The notes under the pieces were generated by a model. That model worked only from the letters and a program-made list of their open reading frames with translations, was not told the DNA's origin and made no database searches. A stretch of DNA of 64,000 bases from Thiohalophilus sp046483665 (GTDB lineage: Bacteria; Pseudomonadota; Gammaproteobacteria; UBA6429; Thiohalophilaceae): assembly GCF_046483665.1 (NCBI RefSeq), contig NZ_JAWOCR010000007.1:62001-126000 (forward strand), given 5' to 3'. Shown in pieces: positions 53,008 to 61,575 of the stretch (positions are counted from its first letter, which is position 1; the number at the start of each line of letters is the position of its first letter). A program made the translations under genes and the position numbers.

Positions 53008-54086
53008 CCCGTGCAACACGGGCCACCATTAACCTACGCGCCCTGCAACACAACCTGACCGTCGCCCGCCGGCACGCCCCGGACAGTCGCCTGATGGCGA
53101 TCATCAAGGCCAACGGCTACGGCCACGGCATGGTCGAAGTGGCCCAGGCCCTGGAGCATGCCGATGCTTTCGGGGTGGCGTCCATCGACGAAGCGATCAG
53201 CCTGCGCGAGGCGGGCATCCCGCAACCCATCGTGTTGCTCGAAGGCTTCGTTCGGGGCGACGCGCTGCGTCTGATCGAGGGCTATCAATTACAACCGGTG
53301 ATCCATCACCCCGAACAGATCGCTATCCTGGAACAAACTCCGGGCCCGGCGCTGGATGTCTGGCTCAAGGTCGACACCGGTATGCATCGCCTGGGTATGT
53401 CCCCCCAAGATACCCCGGCCATGCTGACCCGCCTGCTCAACTGCCCGCGGGTTGCCAGCGTGCGGCTGATGACGCATCTGGCCAACGCCGACGATCGTGA
53501 GGATGACTATACCCAGGAGCAGATTCGCCGCTTCGAGAGTCTGGACGATCTCAGCGTTACCGCGCGCAGCGTCGCCAATTCCGCCGGACTGCTCGGCTGG
53601 CCGCAGAGCGTCAGCGACTGGGCGCGGCCGGGGATTATGCTCTACGGCGTATCGCCCTTTAATAACAGTCTCGGCAAACAGCACGACCTGCGCCCGGTCA
53701 TGACCCTGCGCGCGCAATTGATCGCCGTAAACCGGCATCAGGCCGGCGAGCTGATCGGTTATGGGGGTACCTGGCGCTGTCCCGAGGCGATGCCGATGGG
53801 GGTAGTATCCATCGGCTACGGTGACGGTTATCCCCGCCATGTCCCCAGCGGCACGCCGGTATTACTCGGTGACAGGCGGGTGCCCATCGTCGGACGCGTG
53901 TCGATGGATATGCTCTGCCTGGATCTGCGGGAGTGTCCCGAGGCCCGCATCGGCGATGAAGTGATCCTCTGGGGCGAGGGGTTGCCGGTAGAAGAGATCG
54001 CCGACGCCGCCGGCACCATTGCCTATGAGTTGTTGTGCAAGGTGACCGCGCGGGTGGAGTTTGAATACACCACGAGTGAGGCTTGA
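53004..54086 (+). CDS. alr: Alanine racemase
   Basis: PLP enzyme making D-alanine for peptidoglycan. 360 aa. PLP lysine in IKANGYGHGMVEVA; C-terminal catalytic Tyr region SIGYGDGYPRHV and GRVSMDMLCLDL. Coupled to dnaB (ATGA), the same neighbour order as E. coli. Confidence 0.95.
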   Translation: MTRATRATINLRALQHNLTVARRHAPDSRLMAIIKANGYGHGMVEVAQALEHADAFGVASIDEAISLREAGIPQPIVLLEGFVRGDALRLIEGYQLQPVIHHPEQIAILEQTPGPALDVWLKVDTGMHRLGMSPQDTPAMLTRLLNCPRVASVRLMTHLANADDREDDYTQEQIRRFESLDDLSVTARSVANSAGLLGWPQSVSDWARPGIMLYGVSPFNNSLGKQHDLRPVMTLRAQLIAVNRHQAGELIGYGGTWRCPEAMPMGVVSIGYGDGYPRHVPSGTPVLLGDRRVPIVGRVSMDMLCLDLRECPEARIGDEVILWGEGLPVEEIADAAGTIAYELLCKVTARVEFEYTTSEA

Positions 54087-54162
54087 TCTTATTGCCTCCC
54101 CTGCAAGGGGAGGGGTGAACAAGCATCCAGCATCTATCTAAATGTTCGCCATGCGGGCCAGG

Positions 54163-54195
54163 CCGTCATTCCGGCGCAGGCCGGAATCCAGTCTA
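54163..54195. repeat. CGTCATTCCGGC-type palindrome
   Basis: ATTCCGG-CGCAGG-CCGGAAT perfect 7-bp stem within CGTCATTCCGGCGCAGG. It resembles a short palindrome that is widespread in proteobacterial intergenic regions. Related segments are at 13868-13935 and 57695-57770. Confidence 0.6.
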
Positions 54196-54331
54196 TAGAA
54201 AAAGATCGCCCCCCCAGTGCGAGCTTGATCTCGAAAGCGCTGATTTTCTTTTGTGGGAGATGTAATAAAGCGGCGGCGCCCTGACCTGGCATTGAGGAAG
54301 ATCAGCCCCCAAACTGGTTGATATGGAGCAC

Positions 54332-54446
54332 TCAAGGGGTCAGTACACTTGAAAGAAGGTAGTAAAGTCGATTTAGAAAGCATAATGATGGCGGCACTAG
54401 AAATACCGAGAGAATAAGGCAGACTTCAAGTGATCTGACCCCTTGA
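54332..54446. mobile_element. 115-bp MITE-like element with 22-bp terminal inverted repeats
   Basis: The left end TCAAGGGGTCAG...CACTTGAA (54332-54353) and right end TTCAAGTG...CTGACCCCTTGA (54425-54446) match at 20 of 22 positions. Similar GGGGTCAG ends flank REP-associated tyrosine transposase genes in other bacteria, from memory. The interior encodes one open tail (SVHLKEGSKVDLESIMMAAL then EIPRE-stop), possibly the end of a lost gene. There is no transposase. Confidence 0.6.
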
Positions 54447-54600
54447 TACGCCTTGATACGGAGGCGGAAACAGATAGGCGGAACCTTAGGCCACCGCGTC
54501 ACATCTTTACTCTACCGTAAGCAGCCATGAGAATAATGCTGTTAAGGATGGTATGGTTACTATTTTCTGATGCTTCTATTGTACGACTCTGGTCTTTTAA

Positions 54601-55023
54601 TTAAACCAGTGCCGCGCCGATAAGCGACAGCACAACCACTGTAGTCAGCACGATACGCATCGGCACATACCATGCCGGTACCAGGTTCTGTTTCGCCGCG
54701 CGGTGGTCCATGGCGCATAATATAATAAAGGCCACAATTAACAGGCTGTAGCTGTATGCCGGTGTGATGAGCAGGGCGACCCAGCCAAGCAGGGCGGGTA
54801 GCACGCTGAGGCCCAGTTGCGCCAGTGCGGCCTGGCTCTCACGTGACATGGCCGCACCCCAGTGGATGGCTCCCATGAACGAAAGAATGATAGCGGCGTA
54901 GGTTCGCAGGACGAAGTCGGCGTCCTGTATGCCAGGCAGGTCAATCCATGTGCCGATGCTGAAAACAACAAAGGGGATCAGGCCGGCATATCCCAGTACT
55001 TTTGCCAATTGTTCAGTTCTCAT
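54601..55023 (-). CDS. DUF3429 membrane protein
   Basis: 140 aa, four to five TM helices, beginning MRTEQLAKVLGYAGLIPFVVF. The conserved GAIHWGAAMSRE segment is typical of DUF3429. ATG 55023 with GGAG 6 nt upstream is preferred over ATG 55041. Function unknown. Confidence 0.85.
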   Translation of the reverse strand: MRTEQLAKVLGYAGLIPFVVFSIGTWIDLPGIQDADFVLRTYAAIILSFMGAIHWGAAMSRESQAALAQLGLSVLPALLGWVALLITPAYSYSLLIVAFIILCAMDHRAAKQNLVPAWYVPMRIVLTTVVVLSLIGAALV

Positions 55024-55080
55024 GGCAGCTCCGGTGATCATCCACGTTATCTGGTTTTTCCCTGATTAAACCAGAACTCT

Positions 55081-55113
55081 TCGCGTTATTCTGCGCCTTC
55101 GCGTCTGCGCGAT
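55081..55113. repeat. Single CGCAGAGG-type array
   Basis: TCGCGTTATTCTGCGCC-TTCGCGTCTGCGCG: 8-9 bp phased words of the CGCAGAGG family in the short gap between two minus-strand genes. Confidence 0.55.
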
Positions 55114-55128
55114 AATGCTCATAATCTA

Positions 55129-56082
55129 TTATACAGCCTCGGCTCTGTCCCCGAACCAGAAGCCGCTGTCCATGTCCAGGAACTGCTGGAAGTGGATGTA
55201 GTGCGAGCCGTCGCAGGAGAAGGTGAGGCCGACCATGCCGTTGATGGTGTTGAACGAGGCGGAGCGCAGGTAGATGGTTTCATCCGCGTGGCGCAGGGCC
55301 TTGAACTGGTTCAGGACGCGGCCGATGTCCTCGAAGCCGACCTGGGTGCGTTCGTGCGGGTCGCGGCGCGGGTAGGCAAGGCAGCGTTCGGGATCGACGA
55401 TCTCGTCGAGCATGTGAATGTTGTAGTCGTAGGGATCATCCAGTGACCAGAAGGAGGCGCGGGAGCTGGAAAAGTGAATCTTGACATGAAAGATGCCGTG
55501 GTTGCGTATCATCCCGGCGATGATATCCATCACTTCGTCGAGCACCTTGTCCATGGCGCTGATGGAACGCTGTTGCTGGAAGACGGTGCCGCGAATTGCC
55601 GGATCGCCCTTGTACTGGCTCCAGCCGGCTGCAGCGGGTGCTTTCTCGCGCTGACCGTGCAGGTCTTCGACATTGTAATCGGCGGCGATGAAACCGAGGA
55701 TTTCATTGCCGTCGCGCACCGCCTGGATGGCGGTGATGCAGGGAAGGGTGCTATGGCGGCTGGTGTAAACCGGTGACAGGGTAAAGCCCTGGTACGGCAG
55801 AGTGCTGCTCAGATAGGGGCGGCCGGTGAGATCCAGTCCGCGCCATTGTGCATCCAGCTGGCCGTCTTCGATGTTGGCGGAGATCAGGATGTTATGGGTG
55901 TTAACCGCATACAGCATGTGACAGTGGGGCAGTTGGCCAAGACCTTGCAACAGCACCTGATCCAGCTGCGTCGGATCCTGCCAGACAAGGGCGGCCTCGA
56001 CGGCGAGGGTAGCCAGTGGCTCAGCGGCAAGGCTGGCCAGCTGTTGTTTTTGATAAGCGATGCGTTCCTTGAAGGCGGACAT
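55129..56082 (-). CDS. Cache/PDC-type sensory domain protein
   Basis: About 317 aa from MSAFKERIAYQKQQ. The N-terminal half resembles a double-Cache/PDC ligand-binding domain (LDLTGRPYLSSTLPYQGFTLSPVYTSRHSTLP, then GFIAADYNVEDL), but no TM segment or output domain is present. The C-terminal half (MLDEIVDPERCLAYPRRDPHERTQVGF...) is unfamiliar. An upstream ATG at 56127 adds 15 Pro/Gln-rich residues. It is probably a cytoplasmic ligand-binding protein; function unknown. Confidence 0.7.
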   Translation of the reverse strand: MSAFKERIAYQKQQLASLAAEPLATLAVEAALVWQDPTQLDQVLLQGLGQLPHCHMLYAVNTHNILISANIEDGQLDAQWRGLDLTGRPYLSSTLPYQGFTLSPVYTSRHSTLPCITAIQAVRDGNEILGFIAADYNVEDLHGQREKAPAAAGWSQYKGDPAIRGTVFQQQRSISAMDKVLDEVMDIIAGMIRNHGIFHVKIHFSSSRASFWSLDDPYDYNIHMLDEIVDPERCLAYPRRDPHERTQVGFEDIGRVLNQFKALRHADETIYLRSASFNTINGMVGLTFSCDGSHYIHFQQFLDMDSGFWFGDRAEAV

Positions 56083-56268
56083 AACGTTCCATGCTGATGG
56101 CTGATGGGTCGGTTCCTGTAACGGCATTCAAATAGTATGCCGTCTATTGTTCTCCTGCGCTGTGACAGGCTTGTGACGGTCGACAGGGCGTGCGAACACT
56201 GCGGAGATCGCAGCAGGTGACACATGCTAACATGCCCACTGATTGGAGAAACGGACAAATCACGCACT

Positions 56269-57633
56269 ATGGCCAAGAGCAAGGTTGTTTATTCCTGCAC
56301 CGAATGCGGTACCCAGGCACCGAAATGGGCCGGCCAATGCGGTGATTGCGGGGCATGGAACACGCTGGTGGAGGTGACCGCGGTGAGCAGCAGTGGACGT
56401 AACATCCGCTTCAGCGGTTTTGCCGGCGACGCGGCCGGCCAGCGGGTGCAGCGGCTGGGGGAAGTGGATGCCGCCGACGTGGCACGCGTGCCCACCGGGA
56501 TCGGCGAGTTCGACCGGGTGCTGGGCAGTGGGCTGGTCCCCGGCTCGGTGGTGTTGCTGGGAGGCGATCCCGGTATCGGTAAGTCCACGTTATTACTGCA
56601 AACCGTGGTCAGCCTGGGCCAGCAACTGACGCCGCTGTATATCACCGGCGAGGAATCGCTGCAGCAGGTGAGTATGCGCGCGCAACGCCTGGGGCTGGCG
56701 GCGGACGATCTGGCGTTACTGGCCGAGACCCGGGTGGAAGACATCCTGGCCATCGCCCGGCAGGAGCGCCCGCAGGTGCTGGTGATTGATTCCATCCAGA
56801 CCATCTTCACCGATGAGGTGACCTCGGCGCCGGGCTCGGTCAGCCAGGTACGAGAGTCGGCCGCGCAGCTGGTGCGTTATGCCAAACAGACCGGCACCGC
56901 GCTGTTCCTGGTGGGCCATGTCACCAAGGAAGGCACCCTGGCCGGGCCGCGGGTGCTGGAGCACATGGTCGATACCGTACTCTATTTTGAAGGCGATTCA
57001 AGCAGCCGTTACCGACTGGTGCGGGCGATGAAAAACCGCTTCGGCGCGGTCAACGAGCTGGGCGTGTTCGCCATGACTGACAAGGGGCTGCGCGAGGTGA
57101 ACAATCCCTCGGCGATCTTCTTGTCCCGTCACGACGATGCCGTGCCGGGCAGCGTGATCCTGGTGACCCTGGAAGGCAGCCGCCCGTTGCTGGTAGAGGT
57201 CCAGGCGCTGGTCGACGACAGCCAGCTGAGTAATCCGCGCCGGGTGACCACTGGTCTGGAACACAATCGCCTGGCCATGTTGCTGGCGGTATTGCATCGC
57301 CACGCCGGGGTGGTGTGTGCCGATCAGGATGTGTTCGCCAATGTTGTCGGCGGCGTGCGGGTGACCGAGACCGCCGCCGACCTGGCGGTGATCCTGGCGG
57401 TGATGTCGAGCCTGCGCAACAAAACCCTGCCGCAGGATCTGATCGTCTTTGGCGAAATCGGCCTGGCCGGCGAAATCCGCCCCGTGCCCAACGGCCAGGA
57501 CCGCCTGCAGGAGGCCGCCAAGCACGGTTTCAAACGCGCCGTGATCCCCAAAGGCAACGCCCCGCGCAAACCCCTCGATGGCCTGCAAATCACCGCCGTC
57601 AGTCGGCTCGAAGAACTCCTCGATCTGTTCTGA
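56269..57633 (+). CDS. radA: DNA repair protein RadA/Sms
   Basis: 454 aa. N-terminal zinc finger CTECGTQAPKWAGQCGDCG, Walker A GGDPGIGKSTLLLQ, the RadA-specific KNRFGAVNELGVF motif and a C-terminal Lon-like domain. It acts as a branch-migration helicase in recombination. ATG 56269 matches the family start; an in-frame ATG at 56224 is upstream. Confidence 0.96.
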   Translation: MAKSKVVYSCTECGTQAPKWAGQCGDCGAWNTLVEVTAVSSSGRNIRFSGFAGDAAGQRVQRLGEVDAADVARVPTGIGEFDRVLGSGLVPGSVVLLGGDPGIGKSTLLLQTVVSLGQQLTPLYITGEESLQQVSMRAQRLGLAADDLALLAETRVEDILAIARQERPQVLVIDSIQTIFTDEVTSAPGSVSQVRESAAQLVRYAKQTGTALFLVGHVTKEGTLAGPRVLEHMVDTVLYFEGDSSSRYRLVRAMKNRFGAVNELGVFAMTDKGLREVNNPSAIFLSRHDDAVPGSVILVTLEGSRPLLVEVQALVDDSQLSNPRRVTTGLEHNRLAMLLAVLHRHAGVVCADQDVFANVVGGVRVTETAADLAVILAVMSSLRNKTLPQDLIVFGEIGLAGEIRPVPNGQDRLQEAAKHGFKRAVIPKGNAPRKPLDGLQITAVSRLEELLDLF

Positions 57634-57959
57634 GAACAGAGGGCCGAATTACGGGGGGGTGACGAGGTTCTAAATCCTTCGATCTCACGATCGTGATTCC
57701 GGAGAATGCCGGGATTCAGAAGTTGTACCCTGTTTTGAGACTGGTTCCCGGCTTTCGCCGGGATGACGGTTTGCAGATTTTCAACCGAATTGGAGGACAG
57801 GTAACGCAACCATCGAAGATACCGAGTACATGGTATCGGTGTGTTTCAATGTAGTTCGGTGGTTGTTTACGGGATGATGGTGCGTAGTACGCACCCTGAA
57901 TAGTTTAAATCTTTTTCTGCGTTCTCTGCGCCTTCGCCTCCCGGCGTTGGGTTTTTCTG
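57634..57959. repeat. 326-bp repeat-bearing gap between radA and the PilZ gene
   Basis: Holds a palindromic segment with CCGGAATGCCGGGATTCAG-like and GGTTCCCGGCTTTCGCCGGGA words (57695-57770), the hairpin GGTGCGT-AGT-ACGCACC (57879-57895), and a CGCAGAGG-type array (57913-57951) ending 8 bp before the PilZ stop codon. No gene. Confidence 0.7.
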
Positions 57960-58337
57960 TCAGTTACCCGGTTCGAGCAGTTCGGCCAGTTCGCGTTCGA
58001 GCAGGGCAGGGTCGCCGAGGTTGAGTTCGAGTAGACGGTGCAGGTGACTGGCGCTGTCCAGGTCCATATGATCGAAGTGCAGCCCCAGGTAGTCAGGGTT
58101 TTTGTGGTGGGTGATGCGGATATCAAATGCCAGCTGGATTTCATCGCTCAGCTGCAGTTGCAGAAGATAGGTTTTGTCAAAGTCGAGAGGACCATCGGTG
58201 GGGCGGCGGATCATGGCGCCGCGCAGGCTGATGTCGATCACCCCGGTTTGCCACTGGCGGTTGCTGGCGGGATCGATCAACCAGGCTTCGCCATCGAAGC
58301 GGATGCGGGTGAAGTGGCGGCGTTCGTTATCGTTCAT
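57960..58337 (-). CDS. PilZ-domain protein (predicted c-di-GMP receptor)
   Basis: 125 aa. The c-di-GMP motifs are complete: RRHFTR at the N-terminus (RxxxR) and DISLRGAMI (D/NxSxxG). It lies 2 nt after the FHA gene in one operon, so a c-di-GMP input may be combined with phosphopeptide binding. No kinase, cyclase or pilus gene is adjacent. Confidence 0.9.
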   Translation of the reverse strand: MNDNERRHFTRIRFDGEAWLIDPASNRQWQTGVIDISLRGAMIRRPTDGPLDFDKTYLLQLQLSDEIQLAFDIRITHHKNPDYLGLHFDHMDLDSASHLHRLLELNLGDPALLERELAELLEPGN

Positions 58338-58339
58338 GT

Positions 58340-58981
58340 TCAGTCCAGGTAAAACTGCATTTTGATGTTGCCGATCTGGATGGTGTTGCCGTCCTGCAGT
58401 TTGTGGCTGTGGTCGCCCAGCGGCTGGTTATCCACCAGCGGGGGATGTTCGCCTTCCAGATGCGAGAGAAAGTAACCGTCATTGCGCCGCGTGATAACTG
58501 CCGTGGCCACACCCGGTTTACCCAGGTTGGTCATGGAGCGGTTCAGGCTCAGGGTCTTGCCCAGGTTCTGGCCGTTGAGGATCTGCAGCCAGCCCTGACG
58601 GGTTTCATGCGTCTGTTCGGCGTCGGCCTGTTGCGGGGTGATCTCCTCGACTTCGGGCACTGGCAGCTCATCCACGTGAGCCATGTTGTGATCTTCTTCG
58701 TATTTGTATTCCAGTGTGTGCTTGCCGATGCGGATGGTGTCGCCATCCTTGAGCAGATGCTTGTCGATTTTGTTCTGCTCGACGAAGGTGCCGCCCTCGC
58801 TGTCGAGATCGACCAGCACCGAGGTTTGATCCCGGGTGTCGAGGCGGGCGTGCCGGGGTGAGACAGCCAGGCTGTCGATATGAATCGTGCACTGGGGATC
58901 ACGCCCGATCAGCATGCTGCCCTTGAGGATCGGATAGACACGCAGAATGCTTCCCTTGAATGACAGCGTCAGCTTGGACAC
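58340..58981 (-). CDS. Protein with two FHA domains
   Basis: 213 aa. The first FHA domain (about residues 20-95) has LIGRDPQCTIHI and SPRHARL; the second (about 150-213) starts TNLGKPG and has a weaker consensus. An acidic linker joins them. The first domain has the Gly-Arg and Ser/His residues needed for phosphothreonine binding, while the second has lost the GR (LGKPG). The start is GTG 58981 with GGGAG upstream. An AT-rich region with TATAAT (minus strand, 59036-59041) lies upstream. Confidence 0.88.
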   Translation of the reverse strand: MSKLTLSFKGSILRVYPILKGSMLIGRDPQCTIHIDSLAVSPRHARLDTRDQTSVLVDLDSEGGTFVEQNKIDKHLLKDGDTIRIGKHTLEYKYEEDHNMAHVDELPVPEVEEITPQQADAEQTHETRQGWLQILNGQNLGKTLSLNRSMTNLGKPGVATAVITRRNDGYFLSHLEGEHPPLVDNQPLGDHSHKLQDGNTIQIGNIKMQFYLD

Positions 58982-59121
58982 GTGCGGCTCGGCTCCCGGC
59001 TAGTAACTGAATGAAAAGTCTATATTTATCGTAGAATTATAGTCTTTTATTAATGTTATTATACAACTGCGGCGGTGGATAGTCCCGATTTGACCGCCCG
59101 TCCGGGATTTTCCCCCTTGCG

Positions 59122-60423
59122 TCAAGACTCGCCGGGACCCGGTTCCTCCGCAGGCAGGTTGTTGCGTTTCCAGCCCGGGTCGATGTGCACGGTTTTGACG
59201 GCGTTGCCGGTGGTCTGGACGATTTCGATGGGATAGTCGGCGATCAGCAGGCTGGTGCCGGGATCGGGGATGTGTTCCAGGTATTCGAGGATCAGGCCAT
59301 TGAGGGTTTTCGGTCCCTCGCTGGGCAACTCCCATTCCAGCGCCTTGTTCAGTTCACGGATGGTGATGCTGCCGTCGACCAGAAACGTGCCGTCCTCCTG
59401 CACGTGAATGTCGCGACTGGAGGCGGCCGGGTCAGTGGTGAATTCGCCGACAATCTCCTCGAGAATATCCTCCAGAGTGACCAGCCCCTGAATATCGCCG
59501 TATTCATTGACCACCAGCGCAATGCGCCGGCGTTCGCCCTGGAAGTTGAGCAACTGGGTGTGCAGGGGGGTGCCTTCGGGGACGTAATACGCATCGCGAA
59601 TGATCCGGCGGAAGTTGTCCTTGCTCAGCTCATCCTGCTGGAAGAGACGCACGGCGCGGCGCAGATGGACCATGCCGATCACATGATCGATATCCCCTTC
59701 GTAAACCGGCATGCGGGTATGCTGGCTTTCGGTGAGCTGCTTGGCAATCGCTTCCCAGTCGTCGGCCAGGTCGATGCCGGCGATCTCGTTACGCGGTACC
59801 ATGATGTCATCGACGCTGACTTTTTCCAGATCGAGAATACTGAGCAGCATCTCCTGATGGCGCTGCGGAATCATGCTGCCGGCCTCGCTGACCACCACGC
59901 GCAGCTCTTCGCTGCTGAGGGTCATACGCCCGGCTTCATCGAGCCGGATACCGAATATCCGGAGCAGACCATTGGAGAGGCGGGTGATAAACCACACCAG
60001 CGGATAAAAAATCTTCAGCAAGGGTGCCAGTACATAAGAGGCGGGCAGGGCATAGCGTTCCGGGTTGAAAGCCGCCAGGGTTTTGGGCGTCACTTCGGAA
60101 AAGATCAGCACGATGATGGTCAGGGCGATGGTGGCGATCCAGATGCCGGACTCGCCGAACAGCCGCATACCGATCAGGGTGGCAATGGCCGAAGCCAGAA
60201 TGTTGACGAAGTTGTTGCCCAGCAGGATAACCCCGATCAAACGATCGGGCCGGGTCAGCAGGCGTTCCGCCTTTTGCGCGCCCTTGTGTTTTTTCTCGGA
60301 CAGATTGCGCAGGCGATAGCGGTTGAGACTCATCAGCCCCGTTTCGGAGCCGGAGAAAAACCCCGACACAATCAACAGGAAGACGAGTATGCCGATGAGC
60401 ATACCTAGGGGTAATTCGTTCAA
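59122..60423 (-). CDS. CorB/HlyC-family (DUF21-CBS) membrane protein
   Basis: 433 aa: four TM helices of the DUF21 domain (about 1-180), two CBS domains (about 205-330, with MVPRNEI and VTLEDILEEIVGEF), and a C-terminal CorC/HlyC domain. Related to E. coli YfjD and magnesium/cobalt-efflux-associated CorB. It is adjacent to ypjD-like and ffh, the same neighbourhood as E. coli yfjD-ypjD-ffh. Confidence 0.9.
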   Translation of the reverse strand: MNELPLGMLIGILVFLLIVSGFFSGSETGLMSLNRYRLRNLSEKKHKGAQKAERLLTRPDRLIGVILLGNNFVNILASAIATLIGMRLFGESGIWIATIALTIIVLIFSEVTPKTLAAFNPERYALPASYVLAPLLKIFYPLVWFITRLSNGLLRIFGIRLDEAGRMTLSSEELRVVVSEAGSMIPQRHQEMLLSILDLEKVSVDDIMVPRNEIAGIDLADDWEAIAKQLTESQHTRMPVYEGDIDHVIGMVHLRRAVRLFQQDELSKDNFRRIIRDAYYVPEGTPLHTQLLNFQGERRRIALVVNEYGDIQGLVTLEDILEEIVGEFTTDPAASSRDIHVQEDGTFLVDGSITIRELNKALEWELPSEGPKTLNGLILEYLEHIPDPGTSLLIADYPIEIVQTTGNAVKTVHIDPGWKRNNLPAEEPGPGES

Positions 60424-60507
60424 GAACGCAAAGCCTCTTGCTGCCTGTAGGGAAGATGAATTACGAAGGACATCACCGGCACTGTCAAGGTTAACCGCCG
60501 GCGGCGG

Positions 60508-61332
60508 CTAGCGATGCAGAACCAGTTCAAGCACAAATTTGCTGCCGAAGTAGGCCAGCATGAGAGCAATGAAGGCGGCGATGGTCCAGCGGATGGCTAT
60601 GCGGCCACGCCAGCCGAACTGGACCCGTCCCCACAACAGAATACCGAACAGGATCCAGGCGATGATCGACAGCACAGTTTTGTGCACCAGGTGCTGGGCG
60701 AGAATGTCCTCCAGATAGAGTCCGCCGCTGAACAGCGAGATACTCAGTACAATAAAGCCCAGACCGATCATCTGGAACAGCATGGTTTCCATGGTCTCCA
60801 GCGGTGGCAGGGCGCGCACGATGCCGCCGGGCTGCTTGTTGTGCAGGTGGGCATCCTGGAAATAGAGCAGGATCGCCTGCACCACCGCGATGCTCAGCAG
60901 ACTGTAGGCGAGAATCGAAACGAGGATATGAAACTCCAGTCCCGCGGCCAGATTCCGGGCCAGGATGTTGTGCTCGTCGCTGAGCAGGCGCAGCACAACC
61001 GTGATAGCGGTAAACGGCAGTACCACAATACCGAGTGATTCCACAGGACGCGAGAGAGCCGACAGCAGTAGCAACAGCGCGGCCAGCCAGCCCACCAGGG
61101 TAAAGATAGTATAAAAACCAATATCCACGCCGGCCGGTGTAAACAGCACCTGCCACAGCAGTACACCATGTAGCGCCACGGCGACCAGTCCGGGGGCCAG
61201 CAGACGCAGACGGGTTGCGGGCGCGGCCGGTGTGCCGCTGACCAGACGTCGCCATAGCAGAACGCCGGCCAGCAGATACAGCAGAATTGCGGCCAGTGCC
61301 GGGAGCAACAGATTAAGAGCCAGGGAGTTCAT
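60508..61332 (-). CDS. YpjD/CcsA-family membrane protein
   Basis: 274 aa with about eight TM helices. It matches the CcsA/CcmC-like family used in cytochrome c assembly: conserved His residues, e.g. EFHILVSILAYSLLSIA, and a Trp-rich segment near the end (ILFGILLWGRVQFGWRGR). ATG 61332 is chosen over an upstream ATG at 61452. Heme-handling is plausible; in enterics the function of YpjD is not settled. Confidence 0.88.
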   Translation of the reverse strand: MNSLALNLLLPALAAILLYLLAGVLLWRRLVSGTPAAPATRLRLLAPGLVAVALHGVLLWQVLFTPAGVDIGFYTIFTLVGWLAALLLLLSALSRPVESLGIVVLPFTAITVVLRLLSDEHNILARNLAAGLEFHILVSILAYSLLSIAVVQAILLYFQDAHLHNKQPGGIVRALPPLETMETMLFQMIGLGFIVLSISLFSGGLYLEDILAQHLVHKTVLSIIAWILFGILLWGRVQFGWRGRIAIRWTIAAFIALMLAYFGSKFVLELVLHR

Positions 61333-61575
61333 CACCTCTGGATCATCGCACAGCTCGATCGACGAAGGAAGTGCCGCGCCGCGCCTTGGCGGGAATGTTT
61401 GTACCGCGCCGGCTATATACTTACGTTGATGATTGGCGCGGAGATAAAACAAAACATTATCAAGGTCTTAGACTTGTGACTCTGGTAGCATTTTGATTTA
61501 CTCGGGCATGGCACTATTCAAGGTCGGAATAACAGGCTAATTAGCATAATTCAATCAGGCGAAGTGAGAGGCTAG

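Larger units (their letters stand above)
54087..54600. other. 514-bp convergent gap (alr / DUF3429 gene)
   Basis: Contains the 54163 palindrome and the 115-bp MITE-like element (54332-54446), then a 10-bp direct repeat CCTTGATACG (54441-54460). Outside these I see no gene or strong signal. Confidence 0.6.

Noticed and set aside
59185..60408. Plus-strand open frame antisense to the CorB-like gene (407 codons)
   Set aside because: The minus-strand gene has clear DUF21 and CBS motifs; the antisense frame does not.
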